Assembly (NCBI RefSeq): GCF_014648115.1
Contig: NZ_BMQM01000026.1
Span: forward strand, 1-50,267
Direction: 5' to 3'
DNA: 50,267 nt
From: Deinococcus seoulensis
Lineage (GTDB): Bacteria > Deinococcota > Deinococci > Deinococcales > Deinococcaceae
Within the stretch, counting starts at the first letter, position 1, and each line of letters begins with the position of its first letter. A model generated the notes under the pieces. It was not told the origin of the DNA. It searched no databases and saw only the letters and a program-made list of their open reading frames with translations. Made by a program: the position numbers and the translations under genes. This document shows, one piece after another, positions 35,180 through 44,535 of this stretch.

Positions 35180-37069
35180 ATGACCGACCCACACCGCCCC
35201 GACCGCTGGCCCGTCCCCGACAGCGTGCTGCGCCGCCTGCGCAGCGACCCGGAGGCCGACATCGCCCGCGCCGCGCAGGACCCGGACAGCTTCTGGCTGG
35301 AACAGGCCCGGCAGTACGAGTGGACGAGGGAACCCACCACCGCCCTCACCTGGAACCGCCCGGACATGCAGTGGTTCGCAGACGGGCAGACGAACATCAC
35401 CCTCAGCGCCCTGGACCGCCACGCACGCGGCGAGAACCGCACCCGCGCCGCCCTGATCTGGCTGTCCGAGACCGGCGAGCGGCAGATCTACACCTACGGC
35501 CTGCTGCTCGATCAGGTGGAACGCGCCGCCGCCGGACTGCGGCACCTGGGTGTGCAGCCCGGCGACCGGGTCGTGATCTACATGCCCCTGACCCCGGAAG
35601 GCGTGATTGCCATGCTCGCCTGCGCCCGCCTGGGCGCCGTGCATTCGGTCGTGTACGCCGGGCTGGGCGTGGGCGCCCTGCGCGACCGCATCACGGACGC
35701 CGGGGCGCGCGTGGTCATCACCGCCGACGTCGGCTACCGGCGCGGCAAACTGGTGGACCTGTACGCCATCGCCGCCGAGGCCATCGCCGAACTGGGCAGC
35801 GTGGAACACCTGGTGCTGTGGGAACGCATCAAGACCTACCAGCGCGAACACGACGCCCGCACCGTCCCCTGGGAGACGCTGTTCACGCACGGCCGCGCCC
35901 CTGCCGTCACCGTGAACGCCGAGGACCCGCTGTTCATCCTGTACACGTCCGGCAGTACCGGCAAACCCAAGGGCGTGATCCACACGCACGGCGGGTACAT
36001 GGTCGGCACCGCGTACCACCTGCGCCAGCTGTTCGACGTGCGCGGCGGCGACGTGTTCTTCTGCACCAGCGACATCGGCTGGATCGTCGGGCACAGTTAC
36101 ATCGTGTACGGCCCGCTGGTCGCCGGGGCGACCGTCCTGTTCCGCGAGGGCGCCCCGGACTTCCCCGACACGGGCGTCCTGTGGCGCGCCGTGCAGGAGT
36201 ACGGCGTGGACATCCTGTTCACCGCGCCCACCACACTGCGCCTGTTCATGAAACTCGGCGCCGACACCCTGGCCCCCCACGACCTGACCCGCCTGCGCGT
36301 CGTCGCCTGCGCCGGGGAAGCCCTGAACCCCGAAGCGTGGCGCTGGGCGCAGGAACACATCGGCGGAGGGCTGGGCGAGGGCGCGCACGCCGCCGTCATC
36401 GACCACTGGTGGCAGACCGAACTGGGCGCCCCCACCCTCGGCACGCACCCCCGCTGGCCCGTCCGCCCCGGATTCGCCGGGCGGCCCCTGGCGGGCGTGG
36501 ACGCCGACATCGTCGACGAGAACGGCCAGAGTGTCCCGGACGGACAGCAGGGACACCTCGTCATCCGCCGCCCCTTTCCCAGCATGATGCGCGGCATTCA
36601 CGGGAATCCCGAGCGGTACGCGCGCATCTGGAACGAGAACCCCGCCGGGTACCTGTCCGGCGACCTCGCCACCCGCGACGAACACGGGTACATCAGCATC
36701 CTGGGCCGCAGCGACGACGTCCTGTCGGTCGCCGGGCACCGCATCGGCAGCGCCGACGTGGAAGACGCCCTGGTTTCCCACCCCGCCGTGGCCGAGGCCG
36801 CCGTGATCGGCATTCCCGACGAACTGAAAGGCCAGAGCATCATCGCGCACGTCATCCTCCGGCGCGGGCATGAAGATCAGGTCGGCCGGGGCCTGCGCGC
36901 CAGCATCACCGAACACGTCCGCCGGGAACTCGGCCCCATCGCCACGCCCGCCGAGATCCGCGTGGTCGACGCGCTCCCCAAGACCCGCAGCGGCAAGATC
37001 CTGCGCCGCCTCCTGCGCGCACAGGCGCTCGGCGAGGACCCCGGCGACCTCACCACCCTGGAAGGCTAG
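35180..37069 (+). CDS. acs: Acetyl-CoA synthetase (AMP-forming)
   Basis: A 629-aa adenylate-forming enzyme that makes acetyl-CoA from acetate, ATP and CoA through acetyl-AMP. Key motifs are YTSGSTGKPKGVIHTHGGY (A3), WWQTELGAPTLG (A5), SGDLATRDEHGYISILGRSDDVL (A7/A8) and LPKTRSGKILRR, whose Lys is the catalytic and acetylation-regulated residue (A10). Length fits Acs. A GGAGG ribosome-binding site lies 7-8 nt before the ATG, unlike most leaderless neighbours. Divergent from ddrC. It is the high-affinity acetate assimilation route that complements ackA-pta. Confidence 0.94.
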   Translation: MTDPHRPDRWPVPDSVLRRLRSDPEADIARAAQDPDSFWLEQARQYEWTREPTTALTWNRPDMQWFADGQTNITLSALDRHARGENRTRAALIWLSETGERQIYTYGLLLDQVERAAAGLRHLGVQPGDRVVIYMPLTPEGVIAMLACARLGAVHSVVYAGLGVGALRDRITDAGARVVITADVGYRRGKLVDLYAIAAEAIAELGSVEHLVLWERIKTYQREHDARTVPWETLFTHGRAPAVTVNAEDPLFILYTSGSTGKPKGVIHTHGGYMVGTAYHLRQLFDVRGGDVFFCTSDIGWIVGHSYIVYGPLVAGATVLFREGAPDFPDTGVLWRAVQEYGVDILFTAPTTLRLFMKLGADTLAPHDLTRLRVVACAGEALNPEAWRWAQEHIGGGLGEGAHAAVIDHWWQTELGAPTLGTHPRWPVRPGFAGRPLAGVDADIVDENGQSVPDGQQGHLVIRRPFPSMMRGIHGNPERYARIWNENPAGYLSGDLATRDEHGYISILGRSDDVLSVAGHRIGSADVEDALVSHPAVAEAAVIGIPDELKGQSIIAHVILRRGHEDQVGRGLRASITEHVRRELGPIATPAEIRVVDALPKTRSGKILRRLLRAQALGEDPGDLTTLEG

Positions 37070-37080
37070 GCGGGAATAGA

Positions 37081-37155
37081 AATAAAAAATCCGCCTCGGC
37101 GGGCGGTGATGTCAACAACTATAGCGCGGTATTCACGGGCCGTCAACGATATGCA
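37081..37155 (-). repeat. Promoter-terminator intergenic repeat, copy 2
   Basis: Nearly the same as copy 1. On the minus strand: GCATA, -35 TTGACG (37141-37146), 17-bp spacer, -10 TATAGT (37118-37123), the same 11-bp link, then the CCGCC/GGCGG hairpin (37091-37106) and a T-run. It lies between acs and the convergent macrodomain gene, 11 bp after the acs stop. Confidence 0.8.
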
Positions 37156-37204
37156 GTGGGTGGGGTGGCGGGCAGGGTACGGTGTCCCGCCACACCCGCC
37201 CCGC

Positions 37205-37723
37205 TCAGCCTTGCAGACGTTCCAGGGCGCGGCGGAACACGTTCAGGCTTCCCCGGTCGAACAGCACGAACCGCACGTGCAGGTCCGGGTGGTCGGTCAG
37301 GAACGCCTGCGCGGTCGCCAGGGCCACCCCGGCGGCGCGGTCCAGTGGGTAGCCGTACACGCCGGTACTGATGGCCGGGAACGCCACGCTGCGGCACCCG
37401 TGCTCGGCGGCCAGCTCCAGGCTGCGGCGGTACGCCCCGGCCAGCAGTTCGGCCTCGCCCGCCTGCCCGCCGCGCCAGATCGGACCGACCGCGTGAATCA
37501 CGAACCGCACGCCCCGCGCGGACAGCCCGAACGCCGGGGTAATGACGGCCGTGCCGGTGGGTGTGCCGCCAATAGCGCGGATGGCACGCAGCAACTCCGG
37601 CCCGGCCGCACGGTGAATCACGCCGTCCACGCCGCCGCCCCCCGCCAGTTCCCTGTTGGCGGCAGTCACGATAGCGTCGGTGTCCTGCGCGGCGATGTCC
37701 CCCTGGGTCAGTTCGAGCGGCAT
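37205..37723 (-). CDS. Macrodomain protein (ADP-ribose / O-acetyl-ADP-ribose hydrolase type)
   Basis: A 172-aa single macrodomain. The family signature is ITQGD-like ([21 protein letters not shown]), then the Gly-rich [27 protein letters not shown], and the phosphate-binding loop [12 protein letters not shown]. The Asn and Asp typical of MacroD-type ADP-ribosyl hydrolases (AANREL, GVDGVIH) are present. Likely activity is hydrolysis of O-acetyl-ADP-ribose or removal of mono-ADP-ribose from proteins or nucleic acids. It is 10 bp downstream of gmk and probably cotranscribed. Confidence 0.9.
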   Translation of the reverse strand: MPLELTQGDIAAQDTDAIVTAANRELAGGGGVDGVIHRAAGPELLRAIRAIGGTPTGTAVITPAFGLSARGVRFVIHAVGPIWRGGQAGEAELLAGAYRRSLELAAEHGCRSVAFPAISTGVYGYPLDRAAGVALATAQAFLTDHPDLHVRFVLFDRGSLNVFRRALERLQG

Positions 37724-37733
37724 GCGCGTTGCT

Positions 37734-38441
37734 TTATGCGTTTCCGATCCGGTCGAGTTCCGTGTCGGTCAGGGTGTAACTGCGCAGCGTGTCGGCCTGC
37801 ACGCGCGCCTCGCGGTCCTCCTCGACCCATTCGTTCTCCGGCAGCTGCCGGGCGCGTTCGGCCCGCTGGATGGCGTGCAGTTCGCCGAGTGCGCGGTCCA
37901 GATCATCGTTCACGACCACGTACCGGAACTCGTGCGCCTCGCGGATCTCCTCGCGGGCGCGGGCCAGCCGCTTCTCGATGCGTTCCGGCGTCTCGGTCGC
38001 CCGGCCTTCCAGGCGGCGGCGCAACTCGCTGAGGCTGGGCGGCATGATGAAGATCAGGATGGCCTCGTCGCCCATGCGGGCCTTGACCTGCATGGCGCCC
38101 TCCACCTCGATCTCCAGGATCACGTCCTGCCCGCGGCTCAGGGCCGCCTCGATGGGTTCGATGGGCGTGCCGTAGCGGTTCCCGACGAACGCCGCGTGCT
38201 CCAGGAACCCGTCGGCCTGCGCCTTGGCCTCGAAGGCCTCGGGGGTCACGAACACGTAGTCCACGCCGTCCTGCTCGCCGGGGCGGGCCTCGCGGGTCGT
38301 CCAGGAGGTGCTGTAGAACACGTCCTGCCCGGCCAGCCAGCGTTCACGCAGCGTGCCCTTGCCCACGCCGGACGCGCCGGTCATGACCAGAAGAAGGCCC
38401 CGGCGGGGCGACACGGAAGGAGGGGTGTCCGGCAACGTCAT
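37734..38441 (-). CDS. gmk: Guanylate kinase
   Basis: A 235-aa enzyme phosphorylating GMP to GDP. The P-loop is [12 protein letters not shown] (a Gly replaces the more usual Lys-Ser/Thr neighbour order, with Lys kept), followed by the GMP-binding [35 protein letters not shown], and [14 protein letters not shown]. The lid contains [17 protein letters not shown]. About 25-30 residues longer than E. coli Gmk at the C terminus. The ATG follows TATCGT by 6 nt, suggesting a leaderless mRNA. Confidence 0.93.
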   Translation of the reverse strand: MTLPDTPPSVSPRRGLLLVMTGASGVGKGTLRERWLAGQDVFYSTSWTTREARPGEQDGVDYVFVTPEAFEAKAQADGFLEHAAFVGNRYGTPIEPIEAALSRGQDVILEIEVEGAMQVKARMGDEAILIFIMPPSLSELRRRLEGRATETPERIEKRLARAREEIREAHEFRYVVVNDDLDRALGELHAIQRAERARQLPENEWVEEDREARVQADTLRSYTLTDTELDRIGNA

Positions 38442-38515
38442 CCGCTCACGATACGCGACCCGCCCAGAAATGAGAACAGGCGGCCCGCTGGAGGCCGCCC
38501 GTCCGGAATGCCGGG

Positions 38516-38941
38516 TTACTTCTTCTTCTTGGTGGCCTTGGCGCGGCCCTTGCCGAGCGCCTGACCCTTCTCGTAGCTGGCCTGCATCTTGCGGCGCGTC
38601 TCGGCGACCATGTCCTCGAAGCTGATCAGGCCGGACTCGATGGCCTCCACGCTGGGCTTGATGGTGCCGCCCTTGCGCGCGGCGGCCAGTTCACGGTTCA
38701 CGCCATCGAACCACTCGGTGAATTCCGGGGTTTCGTCGAACAGCATCTCGCGGGTGTCACGCTGGTACGTCTCGGTGCTGCCACGACGGTTGAACTGCTT
38801 GGGCATCGTGAAACGCTCGGGAAGATACGCGCCGTTGAATTGACCCTGGCGCACCGCTTCCTGGAACATCTTCACGAAGGTATCGCTGCGCTGGGGGTTG
38901 CTGAGTTCCATCACCTGTTCACTGAGTTTCTTGTAAGCCAT
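38516..38941 (-). CDS. Small basic-tailed protein, unknown function
   Basis: A 141-aa soluble protein. The central part is acidic and aromatic (MLFDETPEFTEWFDGVNREL) and the C terminus is very Lys-rich (GKGRAKATKKKK), a tail often seen in nucleic-acid- or ribosome-associated proteins. No family is recognised. The start is ATG 38941 (MAYKKLSEQ), 7 nt after TACTGT; an upstream ATG at 38950 is in frame. It lies 74 bp before gmk on the same strand, with a GGCGGCC/GGCCGCC hairpin in between. Confidence 0.65.
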   Translation of the reverse strand: MAYKKLSEQVMELSNPQRSDTFVKMFQEAVRQGQFNGAYLPERFTMPKQFNRRGSTETYQRDTREMLFDETPEFTEWFDGVNRELAAARKGGTIKPSVEAIESGLISFEDMVAETRRKMQASYEKGQALGKGRAKATKKKK

Positions 38942-39323
38942 AGTGCGCACAGTATGAAGGGCGCAGGGAATGAAAGTAAAGCACCCGGTATTTCTCTCAT
39001 GTTAAGCAAATCATCGAGGACGGCTGCATCGGGAGCAAAAAAACCAATTTCCTGCCGATCAGACGCACGGGAATAACAGGTTCCAGCGTCGTATAGCGCC
39101 CGCGTGTTCTTTCTCCCGGCCCGGTTTCAGGGGCGGCAGTCACCACACCAATCTCCGGCCCTTCATGCCTGCGCAAGTGGCGTTCGCTCAGAGAAACCGG
39201 GGCCTTCCGGTAAAGAATCAGGCTCTTCCCCACACCGCTCTGCGCGCCCATACCCAGTACCGCCCCGTACAGTACAGACTCCGGCCAGTCAGGAAATCAA
39301 TGGCGGAATCGTTGACTTCCTGC
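38942..39323. other. Gene-poor interval, possibly decayed coding DNA
   Basis: No confident gene lies in these 382 bp. The first half is more AT-rich than its surroundings. A minus-strand open frame (38997-39251, with GVGKSLILYRKAPVSLSERH) has a plausible protein composition but no clear start signal or family, so I treat it as a possible relic only. Confidence 0.4.
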
Positions 39324-39821
39324 CTACCAACCCACGCTGCCGGGACCGCCCTTGAACGGCCCGACCACGTCGCCCGTGATCCAGCCGCCATAGAACCCGC
39401 CGGGCTGCGGCGTGACCGTTTCGCCGTCCACGCGGCATTCGTCCACGCGGCCCGCGTACACGGCCACGAATCCCGCCATGTCCCGGAAGGCGGGCGTGGG
39501 TGCCTCGTAACTCCAGGCGGCCGCGGCAGCCACCTGCCCACCGCCGCGCAGGGTCCAGTACGTGGCGTTTCCCTTCCACTCGCATGTGCTGCTGCCCGGC
39601 GCGCGGACCAGCACGCCCGGCGTGAACGCCGACGGCGGTAGGTAGTACGTGGGCGGGTGACTGGTTTCCAGCACGCGGTACGCGCCGGTCGTGTCGGCGA
39701 TCCGCTGGCCGCCCAGCCAGATTTCCAGGCGGCGGTGCGTGCGTTCCAGGCGCGGCGGGCGCGGGTACGCCCACACGCTTTCCTGGCCGGGTCCGGGGGG
39801 AACGGGCTGAACGGGTGGCAT
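39324..39821 (-). CDS. DUF427 domain-containing protein
   Basis: A 165-aa protein of the DUF427 family (small beta-tent fold, function unknown). The family pattern is clear: WAYPRPPRLE, LEIWLGGQRIADT, RVLETSHPPTYYLP, CEWKGNATYW, then AWSYEAPTPAF, FVAVYAGRVDECRVDGE, and the final GGWITGDVVGPFKGGPGS. It is soluble, with no signal peptide. The ATG follows CACACT by 7 nt, suggesting a leaderless mRNA. It is a lone gene with no informative neighbour. Confidence 0.9.
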   Translation of the reverse strand: MPPVQPVPPGPGQESVWAYPRPPRLERTHRRLEIWLGGQRIADTTGAYRVLETSHPPTYYLPPSAFTPGVLVRAPGSSTCEWKGNATYWTLRGGGQVAAAAAWSYEAPTPAFRDMAGFVAVYAGRVDECRVDGETVTPQPGGFYGGWITGDVVGPFKGGPGSVGW

Positions 39822-39938
39822 GCCGCCCAGTGTGCGGCGGGGCGCAGGCGTGCGCCGTCAGGTCGCGTACCGTCCGGACGTGGGGCTGGCAGGGCCGGTG
39901 AAGTTCCGGATGGTCAGCGAAACAGACGGCAGTCCGTA

Positions 39939-42083
39939 TCAGCGCAGGCCGGGTTTCTGGTGCGGGCGGATACGCTCGGCCCACACGTCCGGCGGGCCGG
40001 GCCGCCCGGTCAGGTAGCCCTGCACGGCGCCGCAGTTCATGTCGCGCAGCACCCGGTACTGCTCTTCGGTTTCCACGCCCTCCACGATCACGTTCAGGTT
40101 CAGGCCGCGCGCCAGTCCCAGCAGCGCCCCCACGACCCGCTGATCGGCGGGCGAGTCCGCGACGCCCATGATCAGCGAACGGTCCAGTTTCAGTTCATCC
40201 ATCGGCAGTTGCAGCAGCGTGGACACCGACGACTGCCCCGTCCCGAAGTCATCCAGGGAAAGCTGAATGCCCAGCGCCCGCAGCTGCGACAGGTGCCGGG
40301 CGGCGCGGTGCAGGTCCCGCACGGCCAGCCGCTCCGTCAGTTCCAGTTTCAGGTTCCCGCCGCTCAGGCCGTGGCGGGCCAGCGTGCCGGTGACGGTCTC
40401 CACGAAATCCTCGCGGGCCACCTCCAGCGCCGAGACGTTCACGGCCACCGGCACCGTCAGTCCCCACTCGGCCACCTGACGGCACGCCTCGTTCAGCACC
40501 CAGCGGCCCAGCGGCACGATCAGGCCCGTCTCCTCGGCCACCGGAATGAACCGGCCCGGCGGCACGGTCCCCAGGTGCGCGTCCGTCCAGCGCAGCAGCG
40601 CCTCGAATCCCAGCAGTTCGCCGGTCTGCACGTCCACCTGCGGCTGGTAGTGCAGGTGCATCAGGTTCTCCTGCAGGGCGCGGCGCAGGCGCACCTCGAT
40701 GTGCATCTGACTGTGCGCCGCGACGTCCAGGTTCGGCGCGAAGAACTCGATGCCGTTCTTCCCGGCCCGTTTCGCCTGGTACATCGCCATGTCCGCCTGC
40801 CGCAGCAGGTTGGCCGGCAGGCTGCTGTCCGGCGGGTAGATCGCCACGCCCACGCTGCTCTGCACGTTGATCTGCTGCCCGTTCATCTGCACGACCGGCG
40901 CCAGCGCCTCCTGAAGGCGCCGGGCGACCCGCGCGGCCTCCTCACGGCCCGGCAGGTCCGGAATGACCGCCACGAACTCGTCGCCGCCCAGCCGGGCGAC
41001 CGTATCGGCGGGCCGCAGGCACCCCTGCAACCGGGCCGCGACCTCGCGCAGCAGGTCATCCCCGACCGCGTGCCCCAGCATGTCGTTCACGCGCTTGAAC
41101 CCGTCCAGGTCCAGGAAGATCACGGCCACCGCGTGCCCCGAACGGGTCGCGCGGCGCAACTCCAGTTGCAGGCGGTCCAGCAGCAACGTGCGGTTGGGCA
41201 GGCCGGTCAGGGCGTCGTGCTGCGCGTCGAACGCCAGTTGCGCCGCCAGTTCCCGCAGTTGCTCGTCGGCGCGTTTCCGGGCCGAGATGTCGCGGTCCTG
41301 CCCCAGGATCATCTCGCGGCCCCCCACGGTCACGATGCTGCTGGCACTCTCGATCGGGAAGACCGTGCCGTTGCGATGCAGGTGCGCGCCCTCGCCGTGC
41401 ACGGGTTGCTCCTCGCGGATCCATTGCAGCAGTTCGGCGCCCTCCTGCGCCATCATCGGGTACGGGTGCAGCAGGTCGATGGACGCCCCGATCAGGTCCT
41501 CCTGGTCGTACCCGTTCATGCGGCAGAACGCCTCGTTGCAGTCCACGATCCGCCACGGCACGTCCGGATCGTGCGGGTCGATCAGGACCAGTCCGTCCGC
41601 CGACCGCTCGAACAGCGCCCGGAACCGCGTTTCGAGTTCATGCTGCGCCGCCTGCGCGCGCCGCTCGGCCGTGACGTCCACCCCGGTCGCCACGACCAGC
41701 GACGGGCGGCCCCGCCAGTCCAGCAGGGTCTTGTTCGACCACAGGATCACACGCCGGTCCCCGTGCACGTCCCGCCAGTGGTTCTCATGCCGGGCCGAGG
41801 TCTCACCCGCCAGCAGCCGCGCGAACATCTGCTGCACACCCGCCGCCTCGTCGTCCTCCAGCACCAGTGGCCACAGCACCTGCCCCCGCACCTGCCCGAA
41901 ACTCAGGCCACTCAGACGCTCGCACGCCGGATTGAACCGCACCACCCGCCCCGCCGGGTCCAGCACCACGACCAGCGTGTCAGTGGTGTCCAGGACCGCG
42001 TCGGCCAGCCCGGCATCCCCGGCACGCAGGACCGGACTGCGGGCCGCGCGCAGAAACGAGGAAGAACCGGACGGGCGAGTCAT
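39939..42083 (-). CDS. PAS-PAS-GGDEF-EAL cyclic-di-GMP protein
   Basis: A 714-aa sensor-effector. Two PAS domains lie at about residues 20-140 (VVLDPAGRVVRFNPACERLSG) and 150-270 (DGLVLIDPHDPDVPWRIVDC). The GGDEF domain (about 285-450) has DALTGLPNRTLLLDRL and an intact RLGGDEF active site. The EAL domain (about 465-700) has FEALLRW, NVSALE, LDDFGTGQSS and EGVETEEQ, so catalytic residues look present in both domains. It may make and/or break down c-di-GMP in response to a PAS-bound signal. No transmembrane segment is seen. The ATG follows TACGCT by 6 nt. Confidence 0.93.
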   Translation of the reverse strand: MTRPSGSSSFLRAARSPVLRAGDAGLADAVLDTTDTLVVVLDPAGRVVRFNPACERLSGLSFGQVRGQVLWPLVLEDDEAAGVQQMFARLLAGETSARHENHWRDVHGDRRVILWSNKTLLDWRGRPSLVVATGVDVTAERRAQAAQHELETRFRALFERSADGLVLIDPHDPDVPWRIVDCNEAFCRMNGYDQEDLIGASIDLLHPYPMMAQEGAELLQWIREEQPVHGEGAHLHRNGTVFPIESASSIVTVGGREMILGQDRDISARKRADEQLRELAAQLAFDAQHDALTGLPNRTLLLDRLQLELRRATRSGHAVAVIFLDLDGFKRVNDMLGHAVGDDLLREVAARLQGCLRPADTVARLGGDEFVAVIPDLPGREEAARVARRLQEALAPVVQMNGQQINVQSSVGVAIYPPDSSLPANLLRQADMAMYQAKRAGKNGIEFFAPNLDVAAHSQMHIEVRLRRALQENLMHLHYQPQVDVQTGELLGFEALLRWTDAHLGTVPPGRFIPVAEETGLIVPLGRWVLNEACRQVAEWGLTVPVAVNVSALEVAREDFVETVTGTLARHGLSGGNLKLELTERLAVRDLHRAARHLSQLRALGIQLSLDDFGTGQSSVSTLLQLPMDELKLDRSLIMGVADSPADQRVVGALLGLARGLNLNVIVEGVETEEQYRVLRDMNCGAVQGYLTGRPGPPDVWAERIRPHQKPGLR

Positions 42084-42168
42084 ACCAGCAGCGTAACCGG
42101 CGCACCCTCACAGAACATTGACGCCCCGGAACCTAAAGCCTGCGGTCAGCCCCCGGACGCCCTCCGGT

Positions 42169-42606
42169 TCAGCGCCGCGACCTGGGCCGCGACTTCGGCC
42201 ACGCCCCGGTACTCCACAGGGCCAGCGCGATCAGCACCGGCTGAAAGAACAACCGCGTCAACCGTTTCTCGTCCGTATCCAGCCCGAACGCACTCTGATG
42301 CGTCAGGTACTGAGACACGTTCCCCGGAAAGATCGCCACGAAGAACGCCGCCAGCACCCACCCCACCGTCCGCCGCTGCCGGGGCAGGGCCAGTAGCGCC
42401 GCCCCGAACCCCACCTCCACCACACCGGACGCCAGCACCACGAAATCCTTATCCAGCGGCAACCACGTCGGCACCTGCGCCTGAAAATCCCGCCGCAGGA
42501 ACGTCATGTGCCCCACACCCGCGAACATCATGAACGACCCCAGCAGCACGCGCGCCAGCGTGCGCGGCCACGAAGTCCCGGAATCAGCCACCACAGAAGC
42601 AGTCAT
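42169..42606 (-). CDS. DoxX-like integral membrane protein
   Basis: A 145-aa protein with four hydrophobic helices. The N-terminal RVLLGSFMMFAGVGHMTFL and the second helix ending in LALPRQRRTVGW match the pattern of DoxX/DoxD-like membrane proteins (MauE/DoxX superfamily). Function in this family is mostly unknown, with some members linked to redox or sulfur metabolism. The start is ATG 42606, 6 nt after TAGGGT; a GTG at 42612 is in frame. A lone gene between the c-di-GMP protein and the topoisomerase operon. Confidence 0.75.
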   Translation of the reverse strand: MTASVVADSGTSWPRTLARVLLGSFMMFAGVGHMTFLRRDFQAQVPTWLPLDKDFVVLASGVVEVGFGAALLALPRQRRTVGWVLAAFFVAIFPGNVSQYLTHQSAFGLDTDEKRLTRLFFQPVLIALALWSTGAWPKSRPRSRR

Positions 42607-42689
42607 GCTCACACCCTAAACGCCGCACCCCACGCCCACATGTGCCGCCCCTGCACACCCCTTGAGCAAACCGCCCCCATTCGGTGGGC

Positions 42690-42756
42690 GAATCCCTCTT
42701 CCGTCTGTCGCTTCAGGGCGCTCCAGTTCTCTCCCTCCCCGCTGGGGTGAGGGGTC
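42690..42756. repeat. CT-rich intergenic stretch resembling the cobC-cobS gap repeat
   Basis: The gap between the DoxX-like gene and topIB contains CTCTCCCTCCCC, then GCTGGGGTGAGGGG, a pyrimidine/purine inverted arrangement like that at 11264-11325. It ends a few bases before the topIB stop and may form a weak terminator. Confidence 0.4.
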
Positions 42757-42760
42757 TCCC

Positions 42761-43794
<1,034 letters not shown>

Positions 43795-43798
<4 letters not shown>

Positions 43799-44535
43799 TC
43801 CGTCACCTGCATGGGCAGTTGCCAGTCGATGGGCGTCAGGCCCGCTTCTTCCAGCGCGGCGTTCACCTGGCTGAAGGGGCGGCTGCCGAAGAATTTCGCC
43901 TCGCTGAGGGGGCTGGGGTGCGCGGATTCGATGATGACGTGCTGGGGCGCGGTGATGAGTTTCTTCTTCTTGCGGGCGTACGCGCCCCACAGGACGAACA
44001 CGACCCGCCCGGGTTTGTCGTTCACGGCGCGGATGACGGCGTCCGTGAAGTGCTCCCAGCCCCTGTTCGCGTGGCTGTTCGCCTGCCCCTCGCGGACGGT
44101 CAGGACGGCGTTTAGCAGCAGGATGCCCTGCTCCGCCCAGGCCTTCAGGTACCCGTGGCGGGGGGCGGTGAAGCCGGGGAGGTCGGCGGTCAGTTCCTTG
44201 TAGATGTTGCGCAGACTGGGGGGGATGGTCACGCCGGGGCGGACGCTGAAGCTCAGGCCATGCGCCTGACCGGGACGGTGGTACGGGTCCTGGCCCAGGA
44301 TCAGCACCTTCACGTCCTCCAGCGGCGTGAAGCGCAGGGCGTTGAACACGTCCAGCGCGGGCGGGAACACGTTCCCGGCGCGGCGTTCCTGAATCAGGAA
44401 GTCCTTCAGTTCGTGGAAGTACGGGGCGCTGAATTCCCCGTGCAGGGCCTGCTGCCAGTCGTCGGGCAGGCCAGCGGGCAGGACGGCCTTCGGGGTGGCC
44501 GGGGACAGGCCGAACAGGTCGGGTTGGTCGCTCAT
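43795..44535 (-). CDS. ung: Uracil-DNA glycosylase (family 1), internal start
   Basis: A 246-aa protein if started at ATG 44535 ([10 protein letters not shown]), the length and N terminus expected for Deinococcus Ung. It removes uracil from DNA to begin base excision repair. Family motifs are GQDPYH (catalytic Asp and Tyr), [28 protein letters not shown] with the uracil-binding Asn, and the minor-groove loop HPSPLS with the catalytic His. AAAAAGGAAC lies 7 nt before the ATG and serves as SD. The frame is also open from the photolyase upstream. Followed by topIB with a 4-nt overlap. Confidence 0.9.

Noticed and set aside
39657..42533. Plus-strand long open frame opposite the GGDEF-EAL gene
   Set aside because: Gln/His/Arg-rich shadow; the opposite strand has intact catalytic motifs.
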